This document shows, piece after piece, positions 18,457 through 27,068 of a DNA stretch of 64,000 bases (position 1 is the first letter of the stretch; each line of letters opens with the position of its first letter). The DNA is from Pseudozobellia thermophila. Lineage in GTDB: Bacteria; Bacteroidota; Bacteroidia; Flavobacteriales; Flavobacteriaceae. A program made the position numbers and the translations under genes. The notes under the pieces are model-generated. The model was not told the origin of the DNA, searched no databases, and saw only the letters and a program-made list of their open reading frames with translations. The stretch spans positions 1 through 64,000 of the forward strand of contig NZ_FQYU01000001.1 in the NCBI RefSeq assembly GCF_900141855.1, read 5' to 3'.

Positions 18457-19353
18457 ATGTCATCGTACCGAAGGTTATCACGAGCATACGAAAATGCAAA
18501 AACAATTGTGTTCGATGACCGTTCGAAATTTATACTCTTTAGCGATTGCCACCGGGGCGACAACAGCTTTGCCGACGATTTTGCCAACAATAGAAACATT
18601 TACTTCCACGCCCTTACCCACTACTACAAGGAAGGCTTTCAATACTGCGAACTGGGCGACGGCGACGAGCTTTGGGAAAACCTGAACTTCGAATCGATTT
18701 TCGAGGCCCATAAAAATGTTTACGAGCTCATTAAAAAATTTCATCTTGAAAAAAGGCTTCACATGATCTGGGGCAACCACGACATGGTTTACAAAGACCC
18801 TGAATATGTAAAAAGAAACCTGAGCAGCTATTTTGAGCCCATAGACGGCGAATCAAAGGAACTCTTTGAAGGCATCAAGTACAACGAGGCCGTGGTACTG
18901 AAGCACAGGGAGACCGGGCAAGAACTATTTTTGACCCACGGCCACCAGGCCGATTGGTGGAACTACACCTTCTGGCGCTGGAGCCGTTTTCTTGTAAGGG
19001 TGCTCTGGAAACCGCTCCAGGTTTGGGGCATAGCCGACCCCACCAGTCCCGCCAAAAACTACACCGAACTCATCAAGCTCGAGCGGCGCATCAAAAAATG
19101 GATCCTACAAAACGATTTGACGATCACGGTCGTAGGCCATACCCACAGGCCACGCTTTCCTGAACCGGGAGACATCCCCCTTTTCAACGATGGGAGCTGC
19201 GTACACCCGCGGAGCATAACGGGTATGGAAATCGAAAAAGGGCAAATTTCGCTCATCAAGTGGCACATTGCCACGACCGAAGACGGTACCTTACGGGTCG
19301 TACGCGTACTCTTGGAAGGCCCACAAAAACTCATCGATTACAAAAAGACGTAG
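18457..19353 (+). CDS. Metallophosphoesterase family protein
   Basis: 298 residues with the calcineurin-like phosphoesterase motifs in order: FSDCHRGDN near residue 28 (D-x-H, Asp30/His32), GDGDELWE near 68, WGNHDMV near 106 and GHTHRPRF near 227. These supply the dinuclear metal ligands. No signal peptide is seen, so the enzyme is probably cytoplasmic or membrane-associated. The variant GDGDELWEN resembles the UDP-2,3-diacylglucosamine hydrolase (LpxH)-like subgroup, where GD-x-x-D-x-W is typical, but the substrate cannot be assigned. It stands alone between divergent and unrelated genes. Confidence 0.85.
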   Translation: MSSYRRLSRAYENAKTIVFDDRSKFILFSDCHRGDNSFADDFANNRNIYFHALTHYYKEGFQYCELGDGDELWENLNFESIFEAHKNVYELIKKFHLEKRLHMIWGNHDMVYKDPEYVKRNLSSYFEPIDGESKELFEGIKYNEAVVLKHRETGQELFLTHGHQADWWNYTFWRWSRFLVRVLWKPLQVWGIADPTSPAKNYTELIKLERRIKKWILQNDLTITVVGHTHRPRFPEPGDIPLFNDGSCVHPRSITGMEIEKGQISLIKWHIATTEDGTLRVVRVLLEGPQKLIDYKKT

Positions 19354-19401
19354 AGATAATTCCTATTTTTAAGGGCAAGCGTCAAAAAAACAAACCCTCC
19401 T

Positions 19402-21039
19402 ATGGCCATCAAAAACTTGGGATACCCCATATACGCCTTGGTACTGGTCCTTATGCTAACCGCGTGCAACAAAACACCCGACAGCCCCGACCCCAAGCGC
19501 CCGAATATCCTGTTCGCCATAAGCGACGACCAATCGTATGGCCATACCAGCTTTGAAGGCTGTACCTTCATCGACACGCCCGGCTTTGACCAGGTTGCGC
19601 GCGAAGGGGTCTATTTTTTCAATTGTTATGCCGGATCCCCGGGATGCGCCCCTTCAAGAAGCTCAATCGTAACAGGACGCTATCACTGGCAAAACGAACA
19701 ATCGGGGCAGCATGCCTCCTCGTGGATGAAAAAACACCTTTCCTTCATTGACCTGCTTGACAAAAACGGATATCGAACGGGAAGGACCGGCAAAGGGGTC
19801 GGCCCCTTTAGATATGCCAGAAACGCAAAAGACTCCCTTTTTAGGGCTACCGATGCAGCGGGTATCGAACACAGTCATATCGCCTACAGCCCCGACAACG
19901 ACGAACGCTACGCCGATGGTATCTCCCCCACCGACTATTTCGCGAATTTCAAATACTTTATGGAGAATTCACCAAAAGGCCGACCCTTCTTCTTTTGGTA
20001 CGGTGCCAAAGAGCCCCACAGAACATACGAACAAGACTCCTGGAAAAGGCACAACAAACAGTTACATGACGTCGAGGTACCCGGTTTTTTGCCCGACAAC
20101 GGCCTGGTACGCGGCGACCTCTTGGACTATGCCCTGGAAATAGAATGGTTCGACCTGCACCTTCAACGCATGCTTGAATACCTTAGGGAAATCGGGGAGC
20201 TGGAGAACACCATAGTGGTCGTCACCGCCGATAACGGCATGCCCTTTCCCAGGGCCAAGGCCAATGGCTACGACCATGGCGTACATGTACCTATGGCCAT
20301 TCGCTATCCCAAAAAATTCCCCGGCGGAAGAACCGTAAAAGACCCTATAGGCTTTGTCGACCTGGCACCCACCTTTCTCGAACTTACCGAAACAAAGACC
20401 TCAGGCATGCTCCCGTTTTCGGGAAAAAGCCTGGTCCCTCTTTTAGCGGCGGAAGGGGAAGGCCAAATAGACAGCTCCCGGGCATTTATCCTCTCAGGAC
20501 GCGAAAGGCACTCCTCATCAAGATATCTCAACAAAGGGTATCCGCAGCGAATCATCAAAGGAGGCGATTTCCTCTACATCTGGAACATGGAACCCGAACT
20601 GTGGCCGGCCGGGGCACCCCAAAGGTTTCATCCGCAAGACAGCACCCGGCTCATGCCCATGTTCGGGCTCGACGGGCAAGGCGACTATATCCCCGATGCG
20701 GCCTTTATGGATATCGACGATTGCCCCACAAAAACCTTTCTTATCGAAAACCACAAAGACGACAACATTCAATACTATTTCGAACTGGCCGTGGGCAAAC
20801 GCCCCGAATTTGAGCTCTTCAACGTGAAAAAAGACCCCGACTGCCTGTACAACCTTGCCGGAAAAGCCCCCTACCACGCAATCGAGCAAAAGCTCAAGGA
20901 ACAACTCCTAGGGGAATTGAAAAGAACCAAGGACCCTCGGGTCTCTGGCCCGAACAGGGAAGTATTCAACTCCTATAGGCGTTACTCCCCCATTCGAAAA
21001 TACCCAAACCCAAAAACTTCGAAGCAACCAAACATTTAA
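19402..21039 (+). CDS. Sulfatase lipoprotein (S1 family, N-sulfoglucosamine sulfohydrolase-like)
   Basis: 545 residues. A signal peptide with lipobox LMLTAC (Cys22) indicates a lipid-anchored periplasmic or surface enzyme. NILFAISDDQS (35-45) supplies metal-binding aspartates, and the formylglycine motif C-A-P-S-R lies at 82-86, so activation needs a sulfatase-maturating enzyme encoded elsewhere. VVVTADNGMPFPRAKA near 272 gives further metal ligands. The overall plan fits type I sulfatases of the heparan N-sulfatase/SGSH-like group. In marine flavobacteria such enzymes desulfate algal or animal polysaccharides. There is no adjacent glycoside hydrolase or SusCD pair, so it is not in an obvious polysaccharide utilisation locus. 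Substrate unknown. Confidence 0.88.
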   Translation: MAIKNLGYPIYALVLVLMLTACNKTPDSPDPKRPNILFAISDDQSYGHTSFEGCTFIDTPGFDQVAREGVYFFNCYAGSPGCAPSRSSIVTGRYHWQNEQSGQHASSWMKKHLSFIDLLDKNGYRTGRTGKGVGPFRYARNAKDSLFRATDAAGIEHSHIAYSPDNDERYADGISPTDYFANFKYFMENSPKGRPFFFWYGAKEPHRTYEQDSWKRHNKQLHDVEVPGFLPDNGLVRGDLLDYALEIEWFDLHLQRMLEYLREIGELENTIVVVTADNGMPFPRAKANGYDHGVHVPMAIRYPKKFPGGRTVKDPIGFVDLAPTFLELTETKTSGMLPFSGKSLVPLLAAEGEGQIDSSRAFILSGRERHSSSRYLNKGYPQRIIKGGDFLYIWNMEPELWPAGAPQRFHPQDSTRLMPMFGLDGQGDYIPDAAFMDIDDCPTKTFLIENHKDDNIQYYFELAVGKRPEFELFNVKKDPDCLYNLAGKAPYHAIEQKLKEQLLGELKRTKDPRVSGPNREVFNSYRRYSPIRKYPNPKTSKQPNI

Positions 21040-21131
21040 TCTACAAGGGTTTACCCAAAACAGGTAAATTTTTTTTAACTTGTATACCGCCGCTTAATCC
21101 AACGTCTAATCCGTAAAACAAATCCGGCGAT

Positions 21132-21371
21132 ATGAAAACAATGACCTGCAAACAACTGGGAGGGGCCTGCGACCATAAATTTTATGCCGACACCTTTGAG
21201 GAAATAGCCGAATTGAGTAAAAAACACGCAGCGGAAATGCTTGAAAAGGGAGACAAGGCGCATATGGAGGCCATGCGCGAAATGCGGGGACTCATGCTCT
21301 CGCCCGAAAACATGCAGCACTGGTTCGCGAACAAAAGGAAGGAGTTTGCCGACCTGCCCGACCATACCTAA
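21132..21371 (+). CDS. DUF1059 family small protein
   Basis: 79 residues beginning MKTMTCKQLGGACDHKF. The Cys6/Cys13 pair, then a helix (TFEEIAELSKKHAAEM) and a charged C-terminus ending NKRKEFADLP, match the small DUF1059-like proteins common in Bacteroidota. No signal peptide. The two cysteines could bind a metal, but this is untested. A weak hairpin (AAAGGG...CCCTTT at 21372-21388) follows the stop codon. Confidence 0.75.
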   Translation: MKTMTCKQLGGACDHKFYADTFEEIAELSKKHAAEMLEKGDKAHMEAMREMRGLMLSPENMQHWFANKRKEFADLPDHT

Positions 21372-21590
21372 AAAGGGCTTGCCCCTTTCCCTTTCTTCCC
21401 TTTAAGACCGTACCCAAACCGCCTGCGCCCCCTACACAACGGAAGGAACGGCCTATATTCCCAGCCATGGCCCATTTTCACTAAGGGCACATACGGAAAA
21501 CCATTCAAAGGGGTTTATTTCCTTCGCCACAATGCCGAAAGGGATCTTTACAAAATTGTATATTTAACCAGTACTAGATAAAACCGACCT

Positions 21591-22904
21591 ATGCCTCTTA
21601 CCATTGTTATTGCCGGAATCGTTCTGCTTTTTATCCTCATCGCCCGTTTTAAACTCAATGCCTTTATCGCCTTTGTCATCGTCTCGCTCTTGGTGGGCGT
21701 TGCCGAGGGGATGGATTTTACCACCGTCTCCAAATCGATACAAAAAGGAATAGGCGACACATTGGGCTATCTGATCCTAATTTTAGGCCTAGGTGCCATG
21801 TTGGGCAAATTGGTGGCCGATAGCGGTGCGGCCCAGCGCATTACCACACAGCTCGTTAAAAAATTCGGAAAAAAGAACATTCAGTGGGCCGTGGTATTGA
21901 CCGGCTTTATCGTAGGCATACCCATGTTCTATACCGTAGGCTTTGTCATTCTGGTTCCCCTGGTGTTCACGGTAGCCGCCGCAACGGGACTCCCCCTGAT
22001 CTACGTTGGGCTGCCCATGCTGGCCTCCCTATCGGTAACCCATGGCTATTTGCCGCCGCACCCCGCCCCTACGGGCATTGCGATCATGTTCGGTGCCGAT
22101 ATCGGAAAAACACTTCTCTACGGCATCGTGGTGGCCATTCCCGCCATTGTGGTGGCCGGCCCCCTTTTTTCGCGGACCATAAAGAACATAGAGGCCACCC
22201 CGTTAAAGGAATTCCTCAATCCGACCGTATTGACCGAAGAGGAGATGCCGGGCACCTTAACCAGCATCTTTACGGCCTTGTTGCCCGTCATCCTTATCGG
22301 ATTGGCATCGGCAACCGCCTTGATCCTTCCCGAAGGCAACATCATAAGAAAGACCACCGACATACTGGGCGACCCCGTCATCGCCATGCTCATTTCGGTA
22401 CTTATCGCCATCTATACCCTGGGGCTGGCCCGGGGCAAAAAAATGGACGAGGTCATGAACTCCGTTTCCAGCGCCGTTTCGGGCATTACCATGGTCCTTT
22501 TGATCATAGCCGGCGCAGGGGCCCTCAAACAGGTGCTCATCGATAGTGGGGTAAGCGAATATATCGGCGATATGCTCAGGGGCTCCACGATTTCGCCCCT
22601 GCTCTTGGCCTGGTTGATCGCCACGGTAATCCGGGTCTGTGTGGGATCGGCAACGGTGGCCGGACTTACCGCTGCAGGTATTGCCGCCCCCCTGATCGGC
22701 AACGGGGTGAGTCCGGAGCTCATGGTGCTTGCCATAGGTTCGGGTAGCCTGATGCTTTCCCATGTGAACGACGGCGGCTTCTGGCTCTACAAGGAATATT
22801 TTAACCTATCGATCAAAGACACCCTGCGCACATGGACGGTTATGGAAACCACCGTAGGCGTCATGGGCCTTATCGGGGTTTTGATCTTGGATACATTCAT
22901 ATAA
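21591..22904 (+). CDS. GntP-family permease, possible D-serine transporter (DsdX-like)
   Basis: 437 residues with about 12-14 hydrophobic segments, beginning MPLTIVIAGIVLLFILIARF. The GntP signatures are clear: GLGAMLGKLVADSGAAQRI near 61-80, LPPHPAPTGIA near 154, and GSGSLMLSHVNDGGFWLYKEY near 383-403. GntP family members are proton symporters for gluconate, idonate or, in DsdX, D-serine. Co-transcription with a D-threonine aldolase/D-serine dehydratase-like enzyme, RidA and an M19 dipeptidase makes D-amino acid uptake more likely than gluconate uptake. The substrate is an inference from context. Confidence 0.88.
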   Translation: MPLTIVIAGIVLLFILIARFKLNAFIAFVIVSLLVGVAEGMDFTTVSKSIQKGIGDTLGYLILILGLGAMLGKLVADSGAAQRITTQLVKKFGKKNIQWAVVLTGFIVGIPMFYTVGFVILVPLVFTVAAATGLPLIYVGLPMLASLSVTHGYLPPHPAPTGIAIMFGADIGKTLLYGIVVAIPAIVVAGPLFSRTIKNIEATPLKEFLNPTVLTEEEMPGTLTSIFTALLPVILIGLASATALILPEGNIIRKTTDILGDPVIAMLISVLIAIYTLGLARGKKMDEVMNSVSSAVSGITMVLLIIAGAGALKQVLIDSGVSEYIGDMLRGSTISPLLLAWLIATVIRVCVGSATVAGLTAAGIAAPLIGNGVSPELMVLAIGSGSLMLSHVNDGGFWLYKEYFNLSIKDTLRTWTVMETTVGVMGLIGVLILDTFI

Positions 22905-22916
22905 AACAAATTTTTT

Positions 22917-23381
22917 ATGGGCAATTCACCCTCTGAACGAATCAAAGCACTGGGCTTGGAGCTTCCTCCCGCCCCGCCACCTGCCGGCCTGTACAAGCCG
23001 GTGCTGGTCGTAGACAAATTTCTGTACGTTTCGGGGCAAGGCCCCATGTTGGCCGATGGAAGCCTGATGAAGGGACGGGCGGGCGACGACATGTCGCTGG
23101 AGGAGGCCAAGTTGGGGGCAAGGCAGGTAGGCCTGACCATGATCTCGACCATACAGGCCCATTTTGGCGATTTAGATCGGATCAAAAGAATTGTAAAGAC
23201 CCTGGGCATGGTCAATTCGGCCCCCGATTTCGGCGACCAACCTTTGGTCATTAACGGTTTTAGCGAACTCATGGCCGATATTTTCGGTCCCGACAACGGA
23301 GTCGGGGTGCGCAGCGCCGTAGGGATGATCCTGCCCGGGGGGATTCCTGTCGAAATCGAGGCCATGTTTGAACTGTACTGA
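22917..23381 (+). CDS. RidA/YjgF family reactive-intermediate deaminase
   Basis: 154 residues, the longer RidA-like form. Key features are YVSGQGPM near residue 38-45, the central KRIVKTLGMVNSAPDF region near 96-111, and the C-terminal substrate-pocket segment GVRSAVGMILPGGIPVEIEAMF (Arg near 131, Glu near 147). RidA hydrolyses enamine/imine intermediates such as 2-aminoacrylate released by serine or threonine dehydratases. It follows the permease by 12 bp and precedes the PLP enzyme by 3 bp. That tight operon supports a role in removing 2-aminoacrylate formed by a D-serine dehydratase. Cytoplasmic. Confidence 0.9.
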   Translation: MGNSPSERIKALGLELPPAPPPAGLYKPVLVVDKFLYVSGQGPMLADGSLMKGRAGDDMSLEEAKLGARQVGLTMISTIQAHFGDLDRIKRIVKTLGMVNSAPDFGDQPLVINGFSELMADIFGPDNGVGVRSAVGMILPGGIPVEIEAMFELY

Positions 23382-23384
23382 GAT

Positions 23385-24500
23385 ATGGCTACAAATACTT
23401 CTTGGTACGCGTTAAAAAACACCGAAGGGGTAGTCTCCCCGGCTTTATTGGTCTACCCCGAACGCATCCGACAGAACATACAAACCATGCTGGGCATGTC
23501 GCAAGGTCCCGATTTTCTCAGGCCCCATGTAAAAACCCACAAAACGGCCGAGATCGTAAACCTGCAGTTGGAGCAAGGTATTTACAAGTTCAAATGCGCC
23601 ACTATTGCCGAAGCCGAACTTTTGGCCCGATGCGGGGCCCCGGATGTATTGTTGGCCATGCAGCCGGTAGGTGCCAACATCGAACGCTTCCTTAAGTTGG
23701 TGGAAAACTACCCCAAAACCCAATTCTCGGCCTTGGTAGACCATCCGATTATCGTGGAACGGATGGGAAGGCGGGCCCGTGAAAAGAACCGCCCCGTTTC
23801 CCTTTGGATGGACATCAATACCGGAATGGACCGTACCGGCATCCTACCCGACGAAACGGGCATCGAACTCTACCGTAAGATGCATGCCCATAGCCATATC
23901 GAGGCAATGGGGCTCCACACCTACGACGGCCATATCGGAAACACCGATGTGGCAAGGCGCGAAGAGGAATGCCAAAAGGCTTTTGACCTTGTGCTGGCAC
24001 TTAGGGACACCTTGGCGGCCGAGGGCATAGAGGTACCGAATGTGGTGGCCGGCGGATCGCCTACCTTTCCGTTCCACGCCCGACGGGAAGGGGTCGAGGC
24101 CAGTCCCGGAACCACCTTGCTTTGGGATGCGGGCTATGCCCGCCTTTATCCCGAAATGGATTTTCTACCGGCCGCCGTACTTTTTACCCGGATTATCAGT
24201 AAACCGGCCAAAGGAATACTCTGTACCGACCTCGGCCATAAGTCGATCGCGCCCGAAATGCCCTTTCCGCGGGTCAGGTTCCTTGATAAGGCCGACTGGC
24301 AACAAAAAGGACAGAGCGAAGAGCACTTTGTCATCGAATGCGAAAACAGCGATAAGTATCCCATAGGCGATACGGCCTATGCCCTGCCCGTACACATATG
24401 CCCGACAGTGGCCAAATACGCCCGGCTTCAGGTAGTTTCCGAAGGCGAGATCGTCGATACTTGGGAAGTGGCCGCCCGCGACCAAACCTTAACCCTATGA
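23385..24500 (+). CDS. PLP enzyme of the D-threonine aldolase / D-serine dehydratase family
   Basis: 371 residues. An alanine-racemase-like N-terminal barrel carries the PLP lysine in RPHVKTHKT (Lys50). The C-terminal domain has the zinc motif H-I-C (His337, Cys339), matching the His-x-Cys zinc ligands of eukaryote-type D-serine dehydratase and D-threonine aldolase. MDINTGMDRTGI near 146-157 and GGSPTFPFH near 223-231 are typical. Possible reactions are D-serine to pyruvate plus ammonia, or D-threonine or D-3-hydroxyaspartate to glycine plus an aldehyde. The adjacent ridA favours the dehydratase, since 2-aminoacrylate would be released. It overlaps the next gene by four bases (ATGA). Confidence 0.88.
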   Translation: MATNTSWYALKNTEGVVSPALLVYPERIRQNIQTMLGMSQGPDFLRPHVKTHKTAEIVNLQLEQGIYKFKCATIAEAELLARCGAPDVLLAMQPVGANIERFLKLVENYPKTQFSALVDHPIIVERMGRRAREKNRPVSLWMDINTGMDRTGILPDETGIELYRKMHAHSHIEAMGLHTYDGHIGNTDVARREEECQKAFDLVLALRDTLAAEGIEVPNVVAGGSPTFPFHARREGVEASPGTTLLWDAGYARLYPEMDFLPAAVLFTRIISKPAKGILCTDLGHKSIAPEMPFPRVRFLDKADWQQKGQSEEHFVIECENSDKYPIGDTAYALPVHICPTVAKYARLQVVSEGEIVDTWEVAARDQTLTL

Positions 24501-25570
24501 CCATGTTTATTTTTGATGCCCATTTAGACCTCGCCATGAACGCCATGGAATGGAACCGCGACCTGACCTGGTCCGTTGCCGATATCCGAAAAAGCGAACA
24601 GGGCATGACCGATAAACCCGATCGGGGCCGAAATACCGTTTCCTTCGATGCCATGCGCGCCGGAAATATCGGACTCTGCGTGGCTACCCAGATAGCCCGT
24701 TACGTAAAAAAGGGGAACCCCCTTCCTGGGTGGCGATCTCCACAACAGGCATGGGCACAGACCCAAGGCCAACTGGCCTGGTACCGCAGCATGGAAGATG
24801 CCGGGGAATTGGCCCCGATCACGAACAAAAAACAACTCGAGGCCCATGTAAACCTTTGGAAGACCGAAGGGGGCAAAAAGCCGATCGGCTATATCTTAAG
24901 CTTGGAAGGGGCCGACTCCATAGTTACCTTGGATTACCTTGAAAAATCGTTCGAGGCCGGACTCCGGGCCATCGGACCGGCGCATTACGGACCCGGCACC
25001 TATGCCTTCGGAACCGATTCTTCAGGAGGCATAGGAAACAAGGGCAGGGCCTTGTTAAGGGAAATGGAACGCCTTGGGCTCATTTTGGACGCCACCCACC
25101 TCTGTGACCCAAGTTTTTGGGAGGCCCTAGACCATTTCAAGGGTCCGGTCTGGGCGAGCCACAACAACTGCCGCGCCCTGGTCGACCACAACCGTCAATT
25201 TTCCGACGAACAGATAAAGGCCCTGATCGAAAGGGATGCCGTGATCGGTATGGCCATGGATGCCTGGATGATGGTACCCCATTGGGTGCGGGGCAAATCG
25301 ACCCCACAGGCGATGAACTGTTCGCTGGAGCAGACCCTGGACAACATCGACCATATCTGCCAGATCGCCGGAAACGCCGACCATGTCGGCATCGGCACCG
25401 ACCTGGACGGCGGTTTTGGCACTGAACAATGCCCGTACGACATCGACACCATTGCCGACCTTCAAAAGATTCCCCATCTCTTAAGGACGCGGGGCTACAC
25501 CCAAGACGACATCGAAAAGATCATGAATTTGAATTTTTTAAATTTTCTCAGAAGAACCTGGAAACACTAG
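24497..25570 (+). CDS. Membrane dipeptidase family (peptidase M19)
   Basis: 357 residues from the ATG that overlaps the preceding stop codon (ATGA); the frame also extends upstream inside the aldolase gene but that part does not look coding. M19 metal ligands are visible: H-x-D at 9-11 in FDAHLDLAMN, a bridging glutamate in LSLEGADS near 137-144, histidine in LILDATHLCDPSFW near 200, histidine in ASHNNCRAL near 220, and GIGTDLDGGFG near 300. No signal peptide is present, so it is cytoplasmic, unlike renal dipeptidase. The family cleaves dipeptides and tolerates a D-residue at the C-terminal side. In this operon it probably frees D-amino acids from imported peptides. Confidence 0.9.
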   Translation: MTMFIFDAHLDLAMNAMEWNRDLTWSVADIRKSEQGMTDKPDRGRNTVSFDAMRAGNIGLCVATQIARYVKKGNPLPGWRSPQQAWAQTQGQLAWYRSMEDAGELAPITNKKQLEAHVNLWKTEGGKKPIGYILSLEGADSIVTLDYLEKSFEAGLRAIGPAHYGPGTYAFGTDSSGGIGNKGRALLREMERLGLILDATHLCDPSFWEALDHFKGPVWASHNNCRALVDHNRQFSDEQIKALIERDAVIGMAMDAWMMVPHWVRGKSTPQAMNCSLEQTLDNIDHICQIAGNADHVGIGTDLDGGFGTEQCPYDIDTIADLQKIPHLLRTRGYTQDDIEKIMNLNFLNFLRRTWKH

Positions 25571-25602
25571 CTTTTTAAGAATATTACCAATAAGTTTATG
25601 GC

Positions 25603-26346
25603 ATGAATCGAAGACAGTTCATCAACCATACTGCACTTGCCCTGGTCGCAAGCCACCTGATCGCCTGCTCCAACGAAAAGAAATTCAAGCTAAAAAAAGA
25701 CATGGTCATCGGTTGCTTTGGCGATAGCATTACCCATGCAGGGGGCCGTGGTTATGTGGAAATGCTCCAAGCTAAATTTGACAAGGAGCGGCCCGACCTG
25801 AACTTACGGTTCTTAAATTTCGGAAAAAGCAGCGAGACCGTTACGGGACTTACCGAAGAGGACCACCCCGGACCAAGGCCCTATCTCTTTGAACGGCTAG
25901 ACGAGATCCTTGCCACCAACAAAATCGACCTGGCCCTCTTCTGTTACGGAATCAATTGCGGCATTTACGGGAAGCCTTCCGAAAAATTGCTCAAAAGCTT
26001 TAAGATCGGGGTCTACTCCTTCTTGGAAAAACTGAGGCAAAAGCAAATAGGGGCCATTCTTCTGACCCCACCACCATTGGCCTTGGAGGCCGCACCCTTG
26101 CCCCATCTTTCCGATGACGTTCCGTACGGGTACAAAAACCCCTATCCAAAATACGAGACCGAGGTTTTAATGAAGTTCAAGGAGATCGTACTTACCATGC
26201 AACACCCGGTTTCCAAACTCGAAATCGACATTCACACCCCTTTACTTGAAAAACAGCAGGTGTGCTACGACTCCGACCCCATACACCCCAATCCGATCGG
26301 GCACCAATTGATGGCGGATACGATTTTCCGCAGTTTAACGTTTTAA
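25603..26346 (+). CDS. SGNH/GDSL hydrolase lipoprotein
   Basis: 247 residues. A twin-arginine-like start (MNRRQFINH) and lipobox LIAC (Cys22) indicate export and lipid anchoring. Block I has GDSIT with the nucleophile Ser42, block III has GINCG near 109-113, and block V has DPIHPNPIGHQ near 227-237 with the catalytic Asp/His. Family members are esterases or acyl-hydrolases, including carbohydrate deacetylases. It lies 32 bp after the dipeptidase gene and may end that operon. The substrate cannot be told from sequence. Confidence 0.85.
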   Translation: MNRRQFINHTALALVASHLIACSNEKKFKLKKDMVIGCFGDSITHAGGRGYVEMLQAKFDKERPDLNLRFLNFGKSSETVTGLTEEDHPGPRPYLFERLDEILATNKIDLALFCYGINCGIYGKPSEKLLKSFKIGVYSFLEKLRQKQIGAILLTPPPLALEAAPLPHLSDDVPYGYKNPYPKYETEVLMKFKEIVLTMQHPVSKLEIDIHTPLLEKQQVCYDSDPIHPNPIGHQLMADTIFRSLTF

Positions 26347-26402
26347 CATTGCGTTAAGTCCCCATGGCAGGGTATTTGCTATCTTTACTTTTCAACAGAA
26401 CC

Positions 26403-27062
26403 ATGTTCAGGAAATCGATATCCATAACGTGTATGTGCTGCTTGCTGTCCTTTATAGGCACGGCCCAGACCGATATTCCCGTTCAAAAAGAGTTGAAAAT
26501 CGACGCCGCCAATAAGATAGACGACACGAAACAGCCCGATCAGGGCACGTCGTTGAAAATACCTTCGGTAGTCGACAACAACCCGGAAGTAAATATGGAC
26601 ATGAATACCAGGAACCCGGTCAAGATGATAGACGACCGTAATCTGGTACAGGCGGGATACGGTATGAAAATCGACCCAAAAGCCGGCCCCAGGGAACCTA
26701 AGGAAGGCTCAAAACAGCATTTCGCCGATATGTATCTGGGCGATGTAAAGAGCAATGGCAAATTTGTAGGGATTGTATGCCGCGACCACGAATACGTCGA
26801 CGGCGACCGGGTCAAAATCTATGTCAACGACAAGGTATTGGATCCCAACATCCTGTTGACCGGAAGCTTTAAGGGCATAAACGTAGACTTGGAAGAAGGC
26901 TTTAACCGAATCGACTTCGAGGCACTGAACGTCGGCTCTTCGCCACCCAATACGGCCCAAGTGGACGTCTATGACGACCAAGGCGTATTGATCTATTCGA
27001 ACAAATGGTTGTTGTCGACCGGATCGAAGGCCACCCTGATCATCACCAAGGAAAAAGAATAA
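26403..27062 (+). CDS. Secreted protein of unknown function
   Basis: 219 residues when started at ATG 26403, which gives a normal signal peptide (MFRKSISITCMCCLLSFIG, cleavage after TAQ). The upstream ATG at 26364 would place 13 extra residues before it, and TATCTTTAC just upstream resembles a -7 box lying inside that extension. The mature protein has a low-complexity acidic/basic first half and a beta-rich second half (DRVKIYVNDKVLDPNI, FNRIDFEALNVGSSPPNTA) resembling an Ig-like fold. I do not recognise a family. It is probably periplasmic. It is followed closely by the convergent penicillin acylase gene. Confidence 0.7.
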   Translation: MFRKSISITCMCCLLSFIGTAQTDIPVQKELKIDAANKIDDTKQPDQGTSLKIPSVVDNNPEVNMDMNTRNPVKMIDDRNLVQAGYGMKIDPKAGPREPKEGSKQHFADMYLGDVKSNGKFVGIVCRDHEYVDGDRVKIYVNDKVLDPNILLTGSFKGINVDLEEGFNRIDFEALNVGSSPPNTAQVDVYDDQGVLIYSNKWLLSTGSKATLIITKEKE

Positions 27063-27068
27063 AACGGT

